This document shows, piece by piece, positions 45,078-53,545 of a stretch of 61,234 nucleotides of DNA (position 1 is the stretch's first letter; each line of letters starts with the position of its first letter). The notes below the pieces were generated by a model that saw only the letters and a program-made list of their open reading frames with translations, ran no database searches and had not been told where the DNA came from. A program made the translations under genes and the position numbers. The stretch is from Mangrovibacterium marinum (lineage in GTDB: Bacteria; Bacteroidota; Bacteroidia; Bacteroidales; Prolixibacteraceae): the NCBI RefSeq assembly GCF_003046625.1, contig NZ_QAAD01000014.1:39489-100722 (forward strand). The letters run 5' to 3'.

Positions 45078-46268
45078 ATGATCGACTCTAACCGTATTTA
45101 TCGTCCTGAAGTCGCTCCGGCAACTTCAGGACGATCTAGAGGGGCTTCTCTCCATATAATTGATACAACACTCCGGGACGGCGAACAAGCTCCCGGAGTT
45201 GTTTTTAGTTTTGATGAAAAGCTGAAAATTGCCGCTCTTTTAAATGATGCGGGCGTTCAAGAGCTTGAAGTTGGTACGCCAATTATGGGGGAATGCGAGC
45301 AAATGGTTATTCGGGAAATTGTAAATGCCGGTTTTAATTTCTCATCCACTTGCTGGGGGAGGGCAACCGAGGAAGATATGGTTGCAACCGAAAAAACAGG
45401 GTGTTCCCGAATGAACATCTCATTTCCGGTTTCCGATATCCAACAGGCGGCTATCGGTAAAAGCCGTTCGTGGGTAATGGACCGGGTAAAACCGATGATG
45501 GCATTTGCTCACCAGCGTTTCGACTTTGTAGCCGTTGGTGCCCAGGATGCTTCGAGGGCAGATCGAACATTTCTGAAAGAATTTATTGAAGCTTGTTTGG
45601 CTGAAGGGGCTCATCGAATTCGGATTGCCGATACCGTGGGAACATTGAACCCCTTGTCGACCATGGAATTCTTTTCGTGGCTGACTGGTTTGTTCCCGGC
45701 TGTTGAATTCGAATTTCACGGGCATAACGATCTAGGAATGGCAACCGCAAACACGGTTTCGGCAGCATTGGCAGGATGCCAGTCGGCCAGTTTAACCGTA
45801 AATGGCCTGGGAGAGCGAGCCGGAAATGCCTGTTTGGAAGAAGTTGTCGCCGCAATGAAGCTTTCGGCGAATAGTGATTGTGGTATCCGGTTGGATCGCT
45901 TGCAAGAGCTTTGTCACGTTGTTGAAGCTGCATCGTTGCGAAAATTGCACGACTCAAAACCAATCGTCGGCGAAATGATTTGTCGTCACGAGTCGGGCAT
46001 TCATTGCCGTAGCCTGGTGAACGACGAAATGAGCTACCAGGCCTTCAAGCCCGAATTATTCGGGCGCAAGACTGAGTTGGTGTTCGGAAAGCATTCCGGA
46101 GCTGGTGGAATCAACCACTTTCTGAAGTCGAAAGGCATCGATCTGGCAAAGGAACAATTGGCCGATGCCCTTCAGTCGATGAAGGCTGCAGCACAGCGAG
46201 CTAAGCGTGCGTTCGATTACGAAGAAGCCGCAATTATAATGAATGCGGCGATCAACGATTCGAAATAA
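45078..46268 (+). CDS. nifV: Homocitrate synthase NifV with a palindromic N-terminal extension
   Basis: A 396-residue member of the LeuA/homocitrate synthase family. LHIIDTTLRDGEQAPGV contains the metal and catalytic Asp-Arg, FEFHGHNDLGMATAN the HxH metal site and NGLGERAGNA the conserved loop. It condenses acetyl-CoA with 2-oxoglutarate to homocitrate, the organic ligand of FeMo-cofactor. NifV normally begins a few residues before IIDTTLRDG; here about 26 extra residues precede it, and they include a stretch encoded by a perfect 13-bp palindrome (45100-45135). No other ATG or GTG start lies between, so the extension is probably translated. Confidence 0.95.
   Translation: MIDSNRIYRPEVAPATSGRSRGASLHIIDTTLRDGEQAPGVVFSFDEKLKIAALLNDAGVQELEVGTPIMGECEQMVIREIVNAGFNFSSTCWGRATEEDMVATEKTGCSRMNISFPVSDIQQAAIGKSRSWVMDRVKPMMAFAHQRFDFVAVGAQDASRADRTFLKEFIEACLAEGAHRIRIADTVGTLNPLSTMEFFSWLTGLFPAVEFEFHGHNDLGMATANTVSAALAGCQSASLTVNGLGERAGNACLEEVVAAMKLSANSDCGIRLDRLQELCHVVEAASLRKLHDSKPIVGEMICRHESGIHCRSLVNDEMSYQAFKPELFGRKTELVFGKHSGAGGINHFLKSKGIDLAKEQLADALQSMKAAAQRAKRAFDYEEAAIIMNAAINDSK
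45100..45135. repeat. Perfect 13-bp inverted repeat inside the nifV frame
   Basis: ATCGTCCTGAAGT (45100-45112) and ACTTCAGGACGAT (45123-45135) are exact reverse complements around a 10-base loop. They encode the residues around RPEVAPATSGRS of the extra N-terminal segment of NifV. Such symmetry is foreign to coding sequence and typical of REP-like elements. Confidence 0.85.
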
Positions 46269-46309
46269 TTGAAAAAGACATTGGAGATGAACACTTAAAT
46301 AGAGTAGTT

Positions 46310-46717
46310 ATGGAAGAATGGTGTGGATATTACAACGAAGGCTTGTCCTACTATAAAACGACGGTTGGCGGAATTAGAAAAGGAAAGAAATTGGGAAGTG
46401 CCGTGTATTATAACCTCATCGGTTTGTCGCTCGAGAGTTTTCTGACAGCCGCAATGATGAAGGATGGTTTCTTGCCGGAGCACTCAAGTATATCTTATAT
46501 GATCCGCGAGTTGAAAAAGAAATACGATGTGCCGGAATCCTTTACCGACGAGTCGCGCTTCTTTAACCGGTTCATGAATATGTGCTCGCTTGAGGTGCTC
46601 GAAATGAAAGAACCCGACGAGCAGGATTTGCTGCGTTTGGTTGATTTCTTAGAGCAGGTAAAGGCGTGGACCGAGACTCTTTTGGAGGTTCCCCGCCATG
46701 AGGAATCCGCCAAGTAA
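46310..46717 (+). CDS. Small helical protein of unknown function in the nif cluster
   Basis: A 135-residue, almost entirely helical protein (GSAVYYNLIGLSLESFLTAA, then DLLRLVDFLEQVKAWTETL). Its layout, with FLPEHSSISYMIRELKKKY in the middle, recalls HEPN-type four-helix bundles, but the R-x4-6-H RNase motif is not present. It is the last gene of the nif transcript: 41 bases after nifV and 75 before the terminator. The position suggests a nif-linked role such as regulation or cofactor handling. I cannot assign a function. Confidence 0.75.
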   Translation: MEEWCGYYNEGLSYYKTTVGGIRKGKKLGSAVYYNLIGLSLESFLTAAMMKDGFLPEHSSISYMIRELKKKYDVPESFTDESRFFNRFMNMCSLEVLEMKEPDEQDLLRLVDFLEQVKAWTETLLEVPRHEESAK

Positions 46718-46791
46718 GAGGGAGAACCATTAGTAAAAGGCTGAAAGGCAGATGTATCTGGTATTAACCAAACATCGAAATAGTATATTGC

Positions 46792-46832
46792 AGGTATCTG
46801 TAGGCTCTTTGCCGTACAGATACCTTTTTTTT
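46792..46832 (+). terminator. Strong terminator at the end of the nif cluster
   Basis: AGGTATCTGTA (46792-46802) pairs perfectly with TACAGATACCT (46815-46825) and runs into eight T residues. It acts only on the plus strand, so it closes the nif message before the convergent GH84 gene. Confidence 0.92.
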
Positions 46833-46873
46833 GCTGATATTTTGCGCCTTCGGTTTGCGCCGAGGTCATTTTT

Positions 46874-49588
46874 CTATTCCCAGATTATTTCGTGTATGCG
46901 AACCGGTTTGTTGTGGGTCTCGACTGCTATACTGCGGATATTTTTGCTTGTTGGCTGTGGGGTTTCATCATAAGCCGCCCGGGCGCCATCGGTAAATACC
47001 AGTTGTATGCCGGAAGTTTCGCCAACAATGCGAACCTGACGTCCTGATTTCTCATCGGGGCACTGCATACGATATTCGGTTGTACTTGCCGAAAATTCAT
47101 AGTAGCTAAACAGATCTCCGTCAGAAAGTGCTTGCTTGGAGTTGATGCGGGAGTTTTCAGGAATGTCAACCTTAAACCGATTGATTTTCAGTTCGAGTGT
47201 TTTGTCAGACTTGTTCTGAAAGCGAACGTAGCGCCGTTTTTCGTCCACCGAGATTCGATTTTGAAGTTCCGAACCCTCGCACTGCATTTCATGTTTCTGC
47301 CAGTCGGTGCCGTTCGACGAGACCTGTACTTCGCCGAGAAGGCAAGCTTGCTCATTTTCCAGTTCCAGGTGAATGTAGTTGGCGTAAATACCTTGAGGAA
47401 GTACTATTCCGATGTAATCGCCGGGCGCGAGTTTAATAACTTCGAGCATGGGTTGGATGCGAACGAATTTACCTTCGCGTATCACCGGTGCAGACTGCAA
47501 GGATTTTACGGAACTCAAGAAACGGTACGATTCCTCTGCGGCTTTTTGCGGCAAGCCCGCAGTTTGGCCGGTCAGGCGTGGGAGTTGTACGGGGGCTGTT
47601 TGTTCGAATAGTTGTTCAATAAAAGGCATCAAAACAGTCCCACCGCTTACGCAGCCCTGCGCCCATCGGTCGGGAGCCCCTTTCTGCTTTTGCAGGAAAC
47701 TGTAGTGTTCCATATTCCGGAATTGCGCAAATACCTGATTGCTCAGTGCAAAAAGCTGATCCTCGCTCAGCTCTGCAGAGCCTAGTTGAAGCGCGGCTTC
47801 TCCCGCAATTCCCAGTGATTCGAAGCAAGCGAGCCAATACTCTAATTCTTCATGAAGTGCCGGATTGATTTCAGGCAGACGTGTAAGTAGAATTTCCGCA
47901 GCTCCCGCAATGGTGCGAAATTCATTACTCAGTGTATCCAGTACACTCCCGGAGATGCGCTGATTGCTTGTCCATTCAGCAAGCGCTTTTTGGGTATAGG
48001 GCTGTATTCGGGCAGATTCCTCGCGTCGGTAACCGTGCGAATTTGGCCCTTGGTCACTGTTGTGCTCTGCAAATAGTTGCATCTCGCTCCAAAGTTCCGG
48101 AAAAAGATACCGGATTCCCGCTTCCCAGGAGCTTTGAGATTTATAGCCATGCATATTCCAGCAGTAGTCGGCAACACCAAACAGGCCAATCTTGGAGGCT
48201 TCGGGCTTATCCATTGGGTTGGACACAAAGCCCGAAAGTGTTCCCTTATTATTCACGTCCAGCCCGTATGCAGGGCCAAGAAGTAACCGCGTACGCACAT
48301 AGTCGCTAACCGGCCAGTTCCACCAGATGAATGCTTTACGTTTTATTTGCCGGTTAATCCAGTCCAGCCCTTCGCGAGTGATATCGGCACAGACCGAATT
48401 TCCGGTCCACATAATGGCAATGTCCTGATCCAGCTTATCGCCCAGAATAGTCAGGTAATCACCGCTAGACCATGCCCGGTTATATTGCGTAGGGCACATA
48501 ATAAGTGGTGTGACATCGGGCTTTTTACGCACAAAGTTTGCATTCAGGTAATTCATCAACTCCGCTTGGCGATTGGCATCGGTTCCTTCCCCGCTGATAT
48601 CGTCGAAAAATACGGCGAATGACCTGATGCCCAACTTATACATCAATTCAAATTTGTGTAAACAGGCCACGAAATCGTCAATAAGCCCATCATGATCATT
48701 GTCTGTCCAGTGGATGTCGCGCCCCGGATGAACAGCCCACACAAAATTCACCTGGTTTTGGCGGGCTTTTTCTGCCAGCTCACTTATTTGAACTGCTTTT
48801 TGAGCTGGATAGGGCTCGCGCCATTGGGTCGAAAAACCATGATACGGGTCGTCTTTGGGGCCGTAGATGTAGGTGTTTAATTTATTACGACCGTAGAAAT
48901 CGAGTTGAGCGAGGCGGGCAGCATGGCTCCAGGGCTTTCCGTAGAAACCTTCTACCGTCCCCCGAAAGGGTACATCAGGCCAATCAGTCAGATCGGTGAT
49001 CGGGAGGCTGAGTTCCTCAGCTTGCCGGCGAACTAACTGGCGTAAACTCTGAACGGCATAAAAGATACCGGTCTGGTCGTTTGCCGCGATAGAAATCCCG
49101 GCTTTACTGACGTGTAGAACGTAACTTTCGGGGACTTTCGGAAGCTGTTTCGGATATGCCTCTTGAGCTTCCTCGCCCAGCAGAATACGGATCTCTAGGT
49201 TGTAGCCATCGATCAACTTTTTTAGCTGTTGTTTCGTAGAGGCGGCAACTTGTTGGCTTTGGTGCCAGTTTGTTTCTCCTTTCCGGGAAATGATCAGCTC
49301 CTCGCTTTGGATCATCTGTTGAGGGATGGGGTAGACTTGTCGGAGAATTGTGTTTGCCCTCTTTACTTCCACAGTTGTCGAATTCTGAAGCGGGAGCAGC
49401 ATCCCCGCGTGAATTGTCACGGGGGATGTTGCGCCAGATCCGGATTGCTCCGGAATAGTTGATTGGTCCTGTTTATCAACAGCCTGTTCTGCCAGTGTAC
49501 TGGTTGGAGAATAAAGGAATAGCTGAAGGCTAATTAATAAAGCGGAACATTGTTTTAGCATCATGATTTGTGTTGATTTAGTCAGCAC
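46874..49588 (-). CDS. GH84 beta-N-acetylhexosaminidase (O-GlcNAcase-like)
   Basis: A 904-residue secreted enzyme. Signal region about 10-33; an N-terminal GH20b-like domain (YVLHVSKAGISIAANDQTGI) is followed by the GH84 barrel: FRGTVEGFYGKPWSHAARL, NTYIYGPKDDPYH, and the catalytic Asp-Asp pair in SFAVFFDDISGEG (about residue 327). A helical region and a C-terminal discoidin-like domain (ANYIHLELENEQACLL) complete it. It removes GlcNAc from glycoconjugates by substrate-assisted catalysis. Downstream of the M60 peptidase with only 21 bases between, so it belongs to the same utilisation locus. It converges with the nif cluster. Confidence 0.94.
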   Translation of the reverse strand: MLTKSTQIMMLKQCSALLISLQLFLYSPTSTLAEQAVDKQDQSTIPEQSGSGATSPVTIHAGMLLPLQNSTTVEVKRANTILRQVYPIPQQMIQSEELIISRKGETNWHQSQQVAASTKQQLKKLIDGYNLEIRILLGEEAQEAYPKQLPKVPESYVLHVSKAGISIAANDQTGIFYAVQSLRQLVRRQAEELSLPITDLTDWPDVPFRGTVEGFYGKPWSHAARLAQLDFYGRNKLNTYIYGPKDDPYHGFSTQWREPYPAQKAVQISELAEKARQNQVNFVWAVHPGRDIHWTDNDHDGLIDDFVACLHKFELMYKLGIRSFAVFFDDISGEGTDANRQAELMNYLNANFVRKKPDVTPLIMCPTQYNRAWSSGDYLTILGDKLDQDIAIMWTGNSVCADITREGLDWINRQIKRKAFIWWNWPVSDYVRTRLLLGPAYGLDVNNKGTLSGFVSNPMDKPEASKIGLFGVADYCWNMHGYKSQSSWEAGIRYLFPELWSEMQLFAEHNSDQGPNSHGYRREESARIQPYTQKALAEWTSNQRISGSVLDTLSNEFRTIAGAAEILLTRLPEINPALHEELEYWLACFESLGIAGEAALQLGSAELSEDQLFALSNQVFAQFRNMEHYSFLQKQKGAPDRWAQGCVSGGTVLMPFIEQLFEQTAPVQLPRLTGQTAGLPQKAAEESYRFLSSVKSLQSAPVIREGKFVRIQPMLEVIKLAPGDYIGIVLPQGIYANYIHLELENEQACLLGEVQVSSNGTDWQKHEMQCEGSELQNRISVDEKRRYVRFQNKSDKTLELKINRFKVDIPENSRINSKQALSDGDLFSYYEFSASTTEYRMQCPDEKSGRQVRIVGETSGIQLVFTDGARAAYDETPQPTSKNIRSIAVETHNKPVRIHEIIWE

Positions 49589-49609
49589 CCAATAGCAAAA
49601 AGTTTGCCA

Positions 49610-52498
49610 TTACTGACCGTAAACTAAAGTACGTGTACCATCGAACGCAACAGCTTCAATCCGGCTTGCTCCATCCGGGAATGGTACGGTGGTCGACGAG
49701 TTGCTGGCATCTCCGCTACCGGTCATGGTTAGGCGTGAAAGCTCATTGCCCGAGTACGTTTCAAAAACAACCACATTCTTCCATACCGAATGATTGATCC
49801 GAATGGCATCGGATAGTTCGTTGATGCCCTGCCCGTAGCTGCCTTGCACCGGAAGTTGGTTTTGGTAAGCATTGAGGTTGTTAACCGAGATGTATTGAAT
49901 GGTTTGGGCACAAGCCGGTTTCGGGTATTTGCTGATATAGTTGATCGTTTCTTCAATCATTGCTGTGGTAATCGTTTTTTGACGACTGCTGTAGTCGCCG
50001 AAAAGTTTGTCCACTTCCTTTAGCATGCCAATGTTGGTGAAAAAATCTGTCAAATCGAATTGGACGGCATCGCAGACATTCTTCACAAAATTCAGTTGCA
50101 ATTCTCCTTGTGTCAGTGACGTTTCATCGGTGTTTCTAACAGCTTCAAATACATCTCCATAAAAGAAGGGACGGTGCCAGTCGTTTCCTTCGCCAGCTAC
50201 ATGAAAGAAGAGTTGAAGTTGCCAAAGAGGAACCAATGAAACAAATACATCGCCTCCCCACGCACCGTCGCTGTTTGGCCCGTAAGTCGCGTTCGGTCCG
50301 GATTGCAATCCCCACTCATACCTGTTAATGAACGCATCGTAGAAGTAGTTGTTGAAACGTCCTCCGATTGCGCCTCCTACATTTTCATGTTCCAGTCGCA
50401 TACTTCCGGGCGTGTAATTGTATTGGATCCAGGACGAAAAAAGGTTATTGGTAACCTCAGTGGTCCCGACCCATACCAATCCCGGGCGCGTTTGGTTAAC
50501 ATGTCCAAACTCATGTGCGGGTCCCCAAATGCTGGTCCTCAAAATATCCGGATTGGCAATGGTATTCATCGTGTTGTCATGAAAGGCTGCACCCCAGCCG
50601 TCGGCATGCATGTATCCATCCCAAATTACACGACCCAGTAGGTGGTTTTTGGGCAGCCTGTCGTATTTGCGTAAGCCCATCAGGGTTTGCTGATTACTCA
50701 CGATGCTGTCGTAGATGATCGTCAGATCATAGAGACTGTTAAGGCAGTTGTTTTTTAGTGAATTTACGCTGTAGGCCAGTTGTACGCGTTCTCCTTTAAT
50801 ATCCATAATTTCGCTCACCGCATTTTCAAGTAGATGGCGCCCATCTTCGTTATTGTGGCGGTTGATGTCGAAATAGCCGTTTACTTTTCCGGAAGCGATG
50901 TGTATTTTTACGTTAGGTAGGTTTTCGAAGTTGCTGTTGAAATAGCTGATATAGCCGTTGCCCTGACCTTCCATGGTCAGTACATTCAAGCCTTTTTTCA
51001 GAGGGTATGAATGGTCGTCGCCTGAGGGGCCGAAATTCTTGACACGAAGTTGAATGTTATTGCCAATCTCGCCGGCAACAAACAGAATGGCATCCTGCCC
51101 TTCGGTAAAGTAAATACCGGTTGGATTTTCGAACTGGCTATAGCTGCTGGTTTTTAGTTCGGCCGCTAGTTCGCCTACCGGTCGGAAGGGCTCGTATTCC
51201 TGGATTCGAAATTCAGCGGGGTATTTCCCAGCAAGCAAATAGGCAGCAATGTTTTGTAGAAATTGATTTTTGATTTGGACGATATCTTCCAGGGTTGTGC
51301 CCGGTTCCAGTTCTGAGAAGCTGTCGTCGGTGAAGTATGCAGCATCTTCAGCTACAGCATTAACCGATTTACTTTCGTAGGCTTCAAATTCAGCTAGCGA
51401 TACGTAGTATTTGCCAGCGTCGTGCGTGTAGCTGTCGGTTACGATAATCTTGACGGAAAGAGGGTTTAGTATAGGGGAAGATAGGCTGATTACAAGTGGG
51501 TTGTTGCTGTTTGGTGCTTCGATATCTGCAACTTTTTCATAATTGCCGTTTTCTGCTGTTGTGACCCACACGGATCCTGTTTTGATGATGCCGTTTGCGC
51601 CGGATGTACGAGGTTTCAGTACCAAGTAGTTCATTACTGGCGAGGTTTCAGGATCAAAAGTATATTCCAGAGTAATTTCAGTTTGAGGAGTCATTCCTCC
51701 CCAAGGCGAGTGATAGAGAGTGCTCACTTCTCCGTCCAGCGTATTGGATATGTCCTGTCCGCTTTGGTACTTGTCGGCTGGAGTGAGTGATGCTTGGAGC
51801 ACGGTTAATTTTTGATCTTTTTCGAAAGACTCTGATGTTTCGGGGATGTAATCGCTTGAAACCACAATCAATTGTTTAACCAGCAAGGTGTCAACCAGGT
51901 CGCCTTCATCCTGGTTGAACAATATAAGGCCTTCGCGAACGTCGGCACCGGAGAGGGCCGAAATATCGAAATTGAAGCTGTATTTCACCGGATCAATAGA
52001 GACGGATTTTTGTGTCGGGCTTTGTTCTATCCAGTCAACGTTGCTGTTGGCTTGTACTGTTACATTGGAGTATAGTTCTACAGTAACCGTTTTGGAGCGG
52101 AAGTCCGTGATCAGGCTATCCCGCGTGATAAAGATCGATGGTTCGATACCGAATTGCATCACATTGATTTTCTTGCTCTCGGTGGCGTGTGAAACTTTGA
52201 CGGTTGCAGTGCGTGATTCGAGGGCGGCATTTTCATCGACTGAAATGCTGAGTTTTTTTAGCTGGCTGTCGTAGGATACGTTACACCAGCTTGCGGTACT
52301 TTGTACTTGAAGTTCCTCGGCGTTCGTATTTATATTAATGATCGACGAGCCAGCTTGCGGCATAAAGCCAAGGTCAAGCTTACTTGCTTCAATTTCAAGA
52401 ACTGGAGTGGGCGAAGAAACTTCAGAATCCTTGCTGCAAGACATGAAAAGCAGTAGGATGAGCCCCGTTATGAGGTGGGATAATCTGTGTTTGTGCAT
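49610..52498 (-). CDS. M60-family (enhancin-like) metallopeptidase lipoprotein
   Basis: A 962-residue lipoprotein (lipobox LLFMSCSKD). Two BACON-type domains (about 35-220) precede a discoidin-like domain (TLDGEVSTLYHSPWGG, about 245-385) and the M60 peptidase domain. The metal site is HEFGH near residue 660 in GPAHEFGHVNQ, with the third ligand Glu 14 residues further on (GTTEVTN), i.e. the HExxH-x(8-28)-E gluzincin signature of PF13402. M60 enzymes from gut Bacteroides cut O-glycosylated mucin-type proteins. With GH84 next to it, this suggests attack on glycoproteins at the cell surface. Confidence 0.93.
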   Translation of the reverse strand: MHKHRLSHLITGLILLLFMSCSKDSEVSSPTPVLEIEASKLDLGFMPQAGSSIININTNAEELQVQSTASWCNVSYDSQLKKLSISVDENAALESRTATVKVSHATESKKINVMQFGIEPSIFITRDSLITDFRSKTVTVELYSNVTVQANSNVDWIEQSPTQKSVSIDPVKYSFNFDISALSGADVREGLILFNQDEGDLVDTLLVKQLIVVSSDYIPETSESFEKDQKLTVLQASLTPADKYQSGQDISNTLDGEVSTLYHSPWGGMTPQTEITLEYTFDPETSPVMNYLVLKPRTSGANGIIKTGSVWVTTAENGNYEKVADIEAPNSNNPLVISLSSPILNPLSVKIIVTDSYTHDAGKYYVSLAEFEAYESKSVNAVAEDAAYFTDDSFSELEPGTTLEDIVQIKNQFLQNIAAYLLAGKYPAEFRIQEYEPFRPVGELAAELKTSSYSQFENPTGIYFTEGQDAILFVAGEIGNNIQLRVKNFGPSGDDHSYPLKKGLNVLTMEGQGNGYISYFNSNFENLPNVKIHIASGKVNGYFDINRHNNEDGRHLLENAVSEIMDIKGERVQLAYSVNSLKNNCLNSLYDLTIIYDSIVSNQQTLMGLRKYDRLPKNHLLGRVIWDGYMHADGWGAAFHDNTMNTIANPDILRTSIWGPAHEFGHVNQTRPGLVWVGTTEVTNNLFSSWIQYNYTPGSMRLEHENVGGAIGGRFNNYFYDAFINRYEWGLQSGPNATYGPNSDGAWGGDVFVSLVPLWQLQLFFHVAGEGNDWHRPFFYGDVFEAVRNTDETSLTQGELQLNFVKNVCDAVQFDLTDFFTNIGMLKEVDKLFGDYSSRQKTITTAMIEETINYISKYPKPACAQTIQYISVNNLNAYQNQLPVQGSYGQGINELSDAIRINHSVWKNVVVFETYSGNELSRLTMTGSGDASNSSTTVPFPDGASRIEAVAFDGTRTLVYGQ

Positions 52499-52562
52499 TT
52501 TTATAAGTTTAAATTTATGAATCCGGGCTAATACGTATTTGTGATGGGAAATAGGAAAAAAG

Positions 52563-52598
52563 AAAACGGCAGGTCAGGCTAACCTGGAACCTGCCGTT
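52563..52598 (-). terminator. Long hairpin terminator inside the utilisation locus
   Basis: AACGGCAGGT (52565-52574) and ACCTGCCGTT (52589-52598) are exact inverted repeats, with an inner CAGG-CTAA-CCTG stem. On the minus strand a T-rich run (TTTTCTTTTTTCC) follows. It separates the susC-susD-discoidin message from the M60 and GH84 genes, so those are probably transcribed less or from their own promoter. Confidence 0.8.
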
Positions 52599-52636
52599 GA
52601 GGTATTCATGAGTTGGTTTCGATTTCGGCTAGCCGA

Positions 52637-53524
52637 TTACTTATAGTCATTTTCAGCTTCTTCTTCCAGATCTACCACTCGTTCTCCCATTGTGAACAGT
52701 TCAATTCCACTAAGGTGAGTATAGGTTTTCATTCCCGGGTTTTTCAGAATCCGGATACGGAAGTAACGAGACTCGTGATTTTTACCAAAGGTTAGGGTCT
52801 TCACTTCGTCAACAGGCGCTGTTGGGAGGTTGTCCTGGGAAATCCACACGGTTTCCCAGCTCGTGCCGTCTTCGCTGACCTGTAAGTCAAATTGACTGGG
52901 GCGTCCGTTAACATCTCCGCTTTGGCGGAAGGTGTAATTCATGCCGCCGAGTTTGGTCGGCTCGGCAAAATTGACTTGAATGTAGTGTGGTAGCGGAGCT
53001 ACTCCCGACGACCAGGCGCTATGCCAATAAGTATTGATATTACCATCCAGTAAGTTTTCTTTTGGGCCCTCGCTGCTTTCCTGAGTATAGGTGTCGATCA
53101 TATCGGCAGTTACATCCAGTGCTGTTTTGTTTTCGATATCATAGGTTATATCCAGGGCGCGACGAATTGGACGAACCAATTCTGTGGTTACCGTATTGCT
53201 GCCAACCAAAGCCTGGTTGAATGTTTGCAGGTCAAAGGTGTATTCGTACTTATTCAGCAATCCACTGATCAAAACACTGTCGGTGTAGATACTTGAATTG
53301 GTATTGATTGTCCGTCCGTTTTTTTCGTAACGGGTTTGGACGTAGAAATAGTTAGAATCATTCGGAATAGTCCAGCTGACCAATACTCCTCCAACTCTCG
53401 GCTCGACAGAGATATCGCTTATCATCGACGGCTGAGAATAGCTGTTGTCATTGTCATCGTCACTACAGCTTACTATCGTTGTTAGTAGCAGGGATGACAG
53501 GATTAGTGAAAATATTTTTCTCAT
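52637..53524 (-). CDS. Discoidin-domain lipoprotein next to SusD
   Basis: A 295-residue lipoprotein (TTIVSCSDDD). An N-terminal fibronectin-III-like domain (DUF4959-like; VEPRVGGVLVSWTIPNDSN) is followed by an F5/8 type C domain (LLDGNINTYWHSAWSSG, RYFRIRILKNPGMKTYTHLS). Such proteins accompany SusCD in Bacteroidota and bind the glycan or glycoprotein at the outer surface. Its tail is acidic (VVDLEEEAENDYK). It is 21 bases downstream of susD and ahead of the terminator at 52563. Confidence 0.88.
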   Translation of the reverse strand: MRKIFSLILSSLLLTTIVSCSDDDNDNSYSQPSMISDISVEPRVGGVLVSWTIPNDSNYFYVQTRYEKNGRTINTNSSIYTDSVLISGLLNKYEYTFDLQTFNQALVGSNTVTTELVRPIRRALDITYDIENKTALDVTADMIDTYTQESSEGPKENLLDGNINTYWHSAWSSGVAPLPHYIQVNFAEPTKLGGMNYTFRQSGDVNGRPSQFDLQVSEDGTSWETVWISQDNLPTAPVDEVKTLTFGKNHESRYFRIRILKNPGMKTYTHLSGIELFTMGERVVDLEEEAENDYK

Positions 53525-53545
53525 AGTCTAATCGTTAAAAATTAA

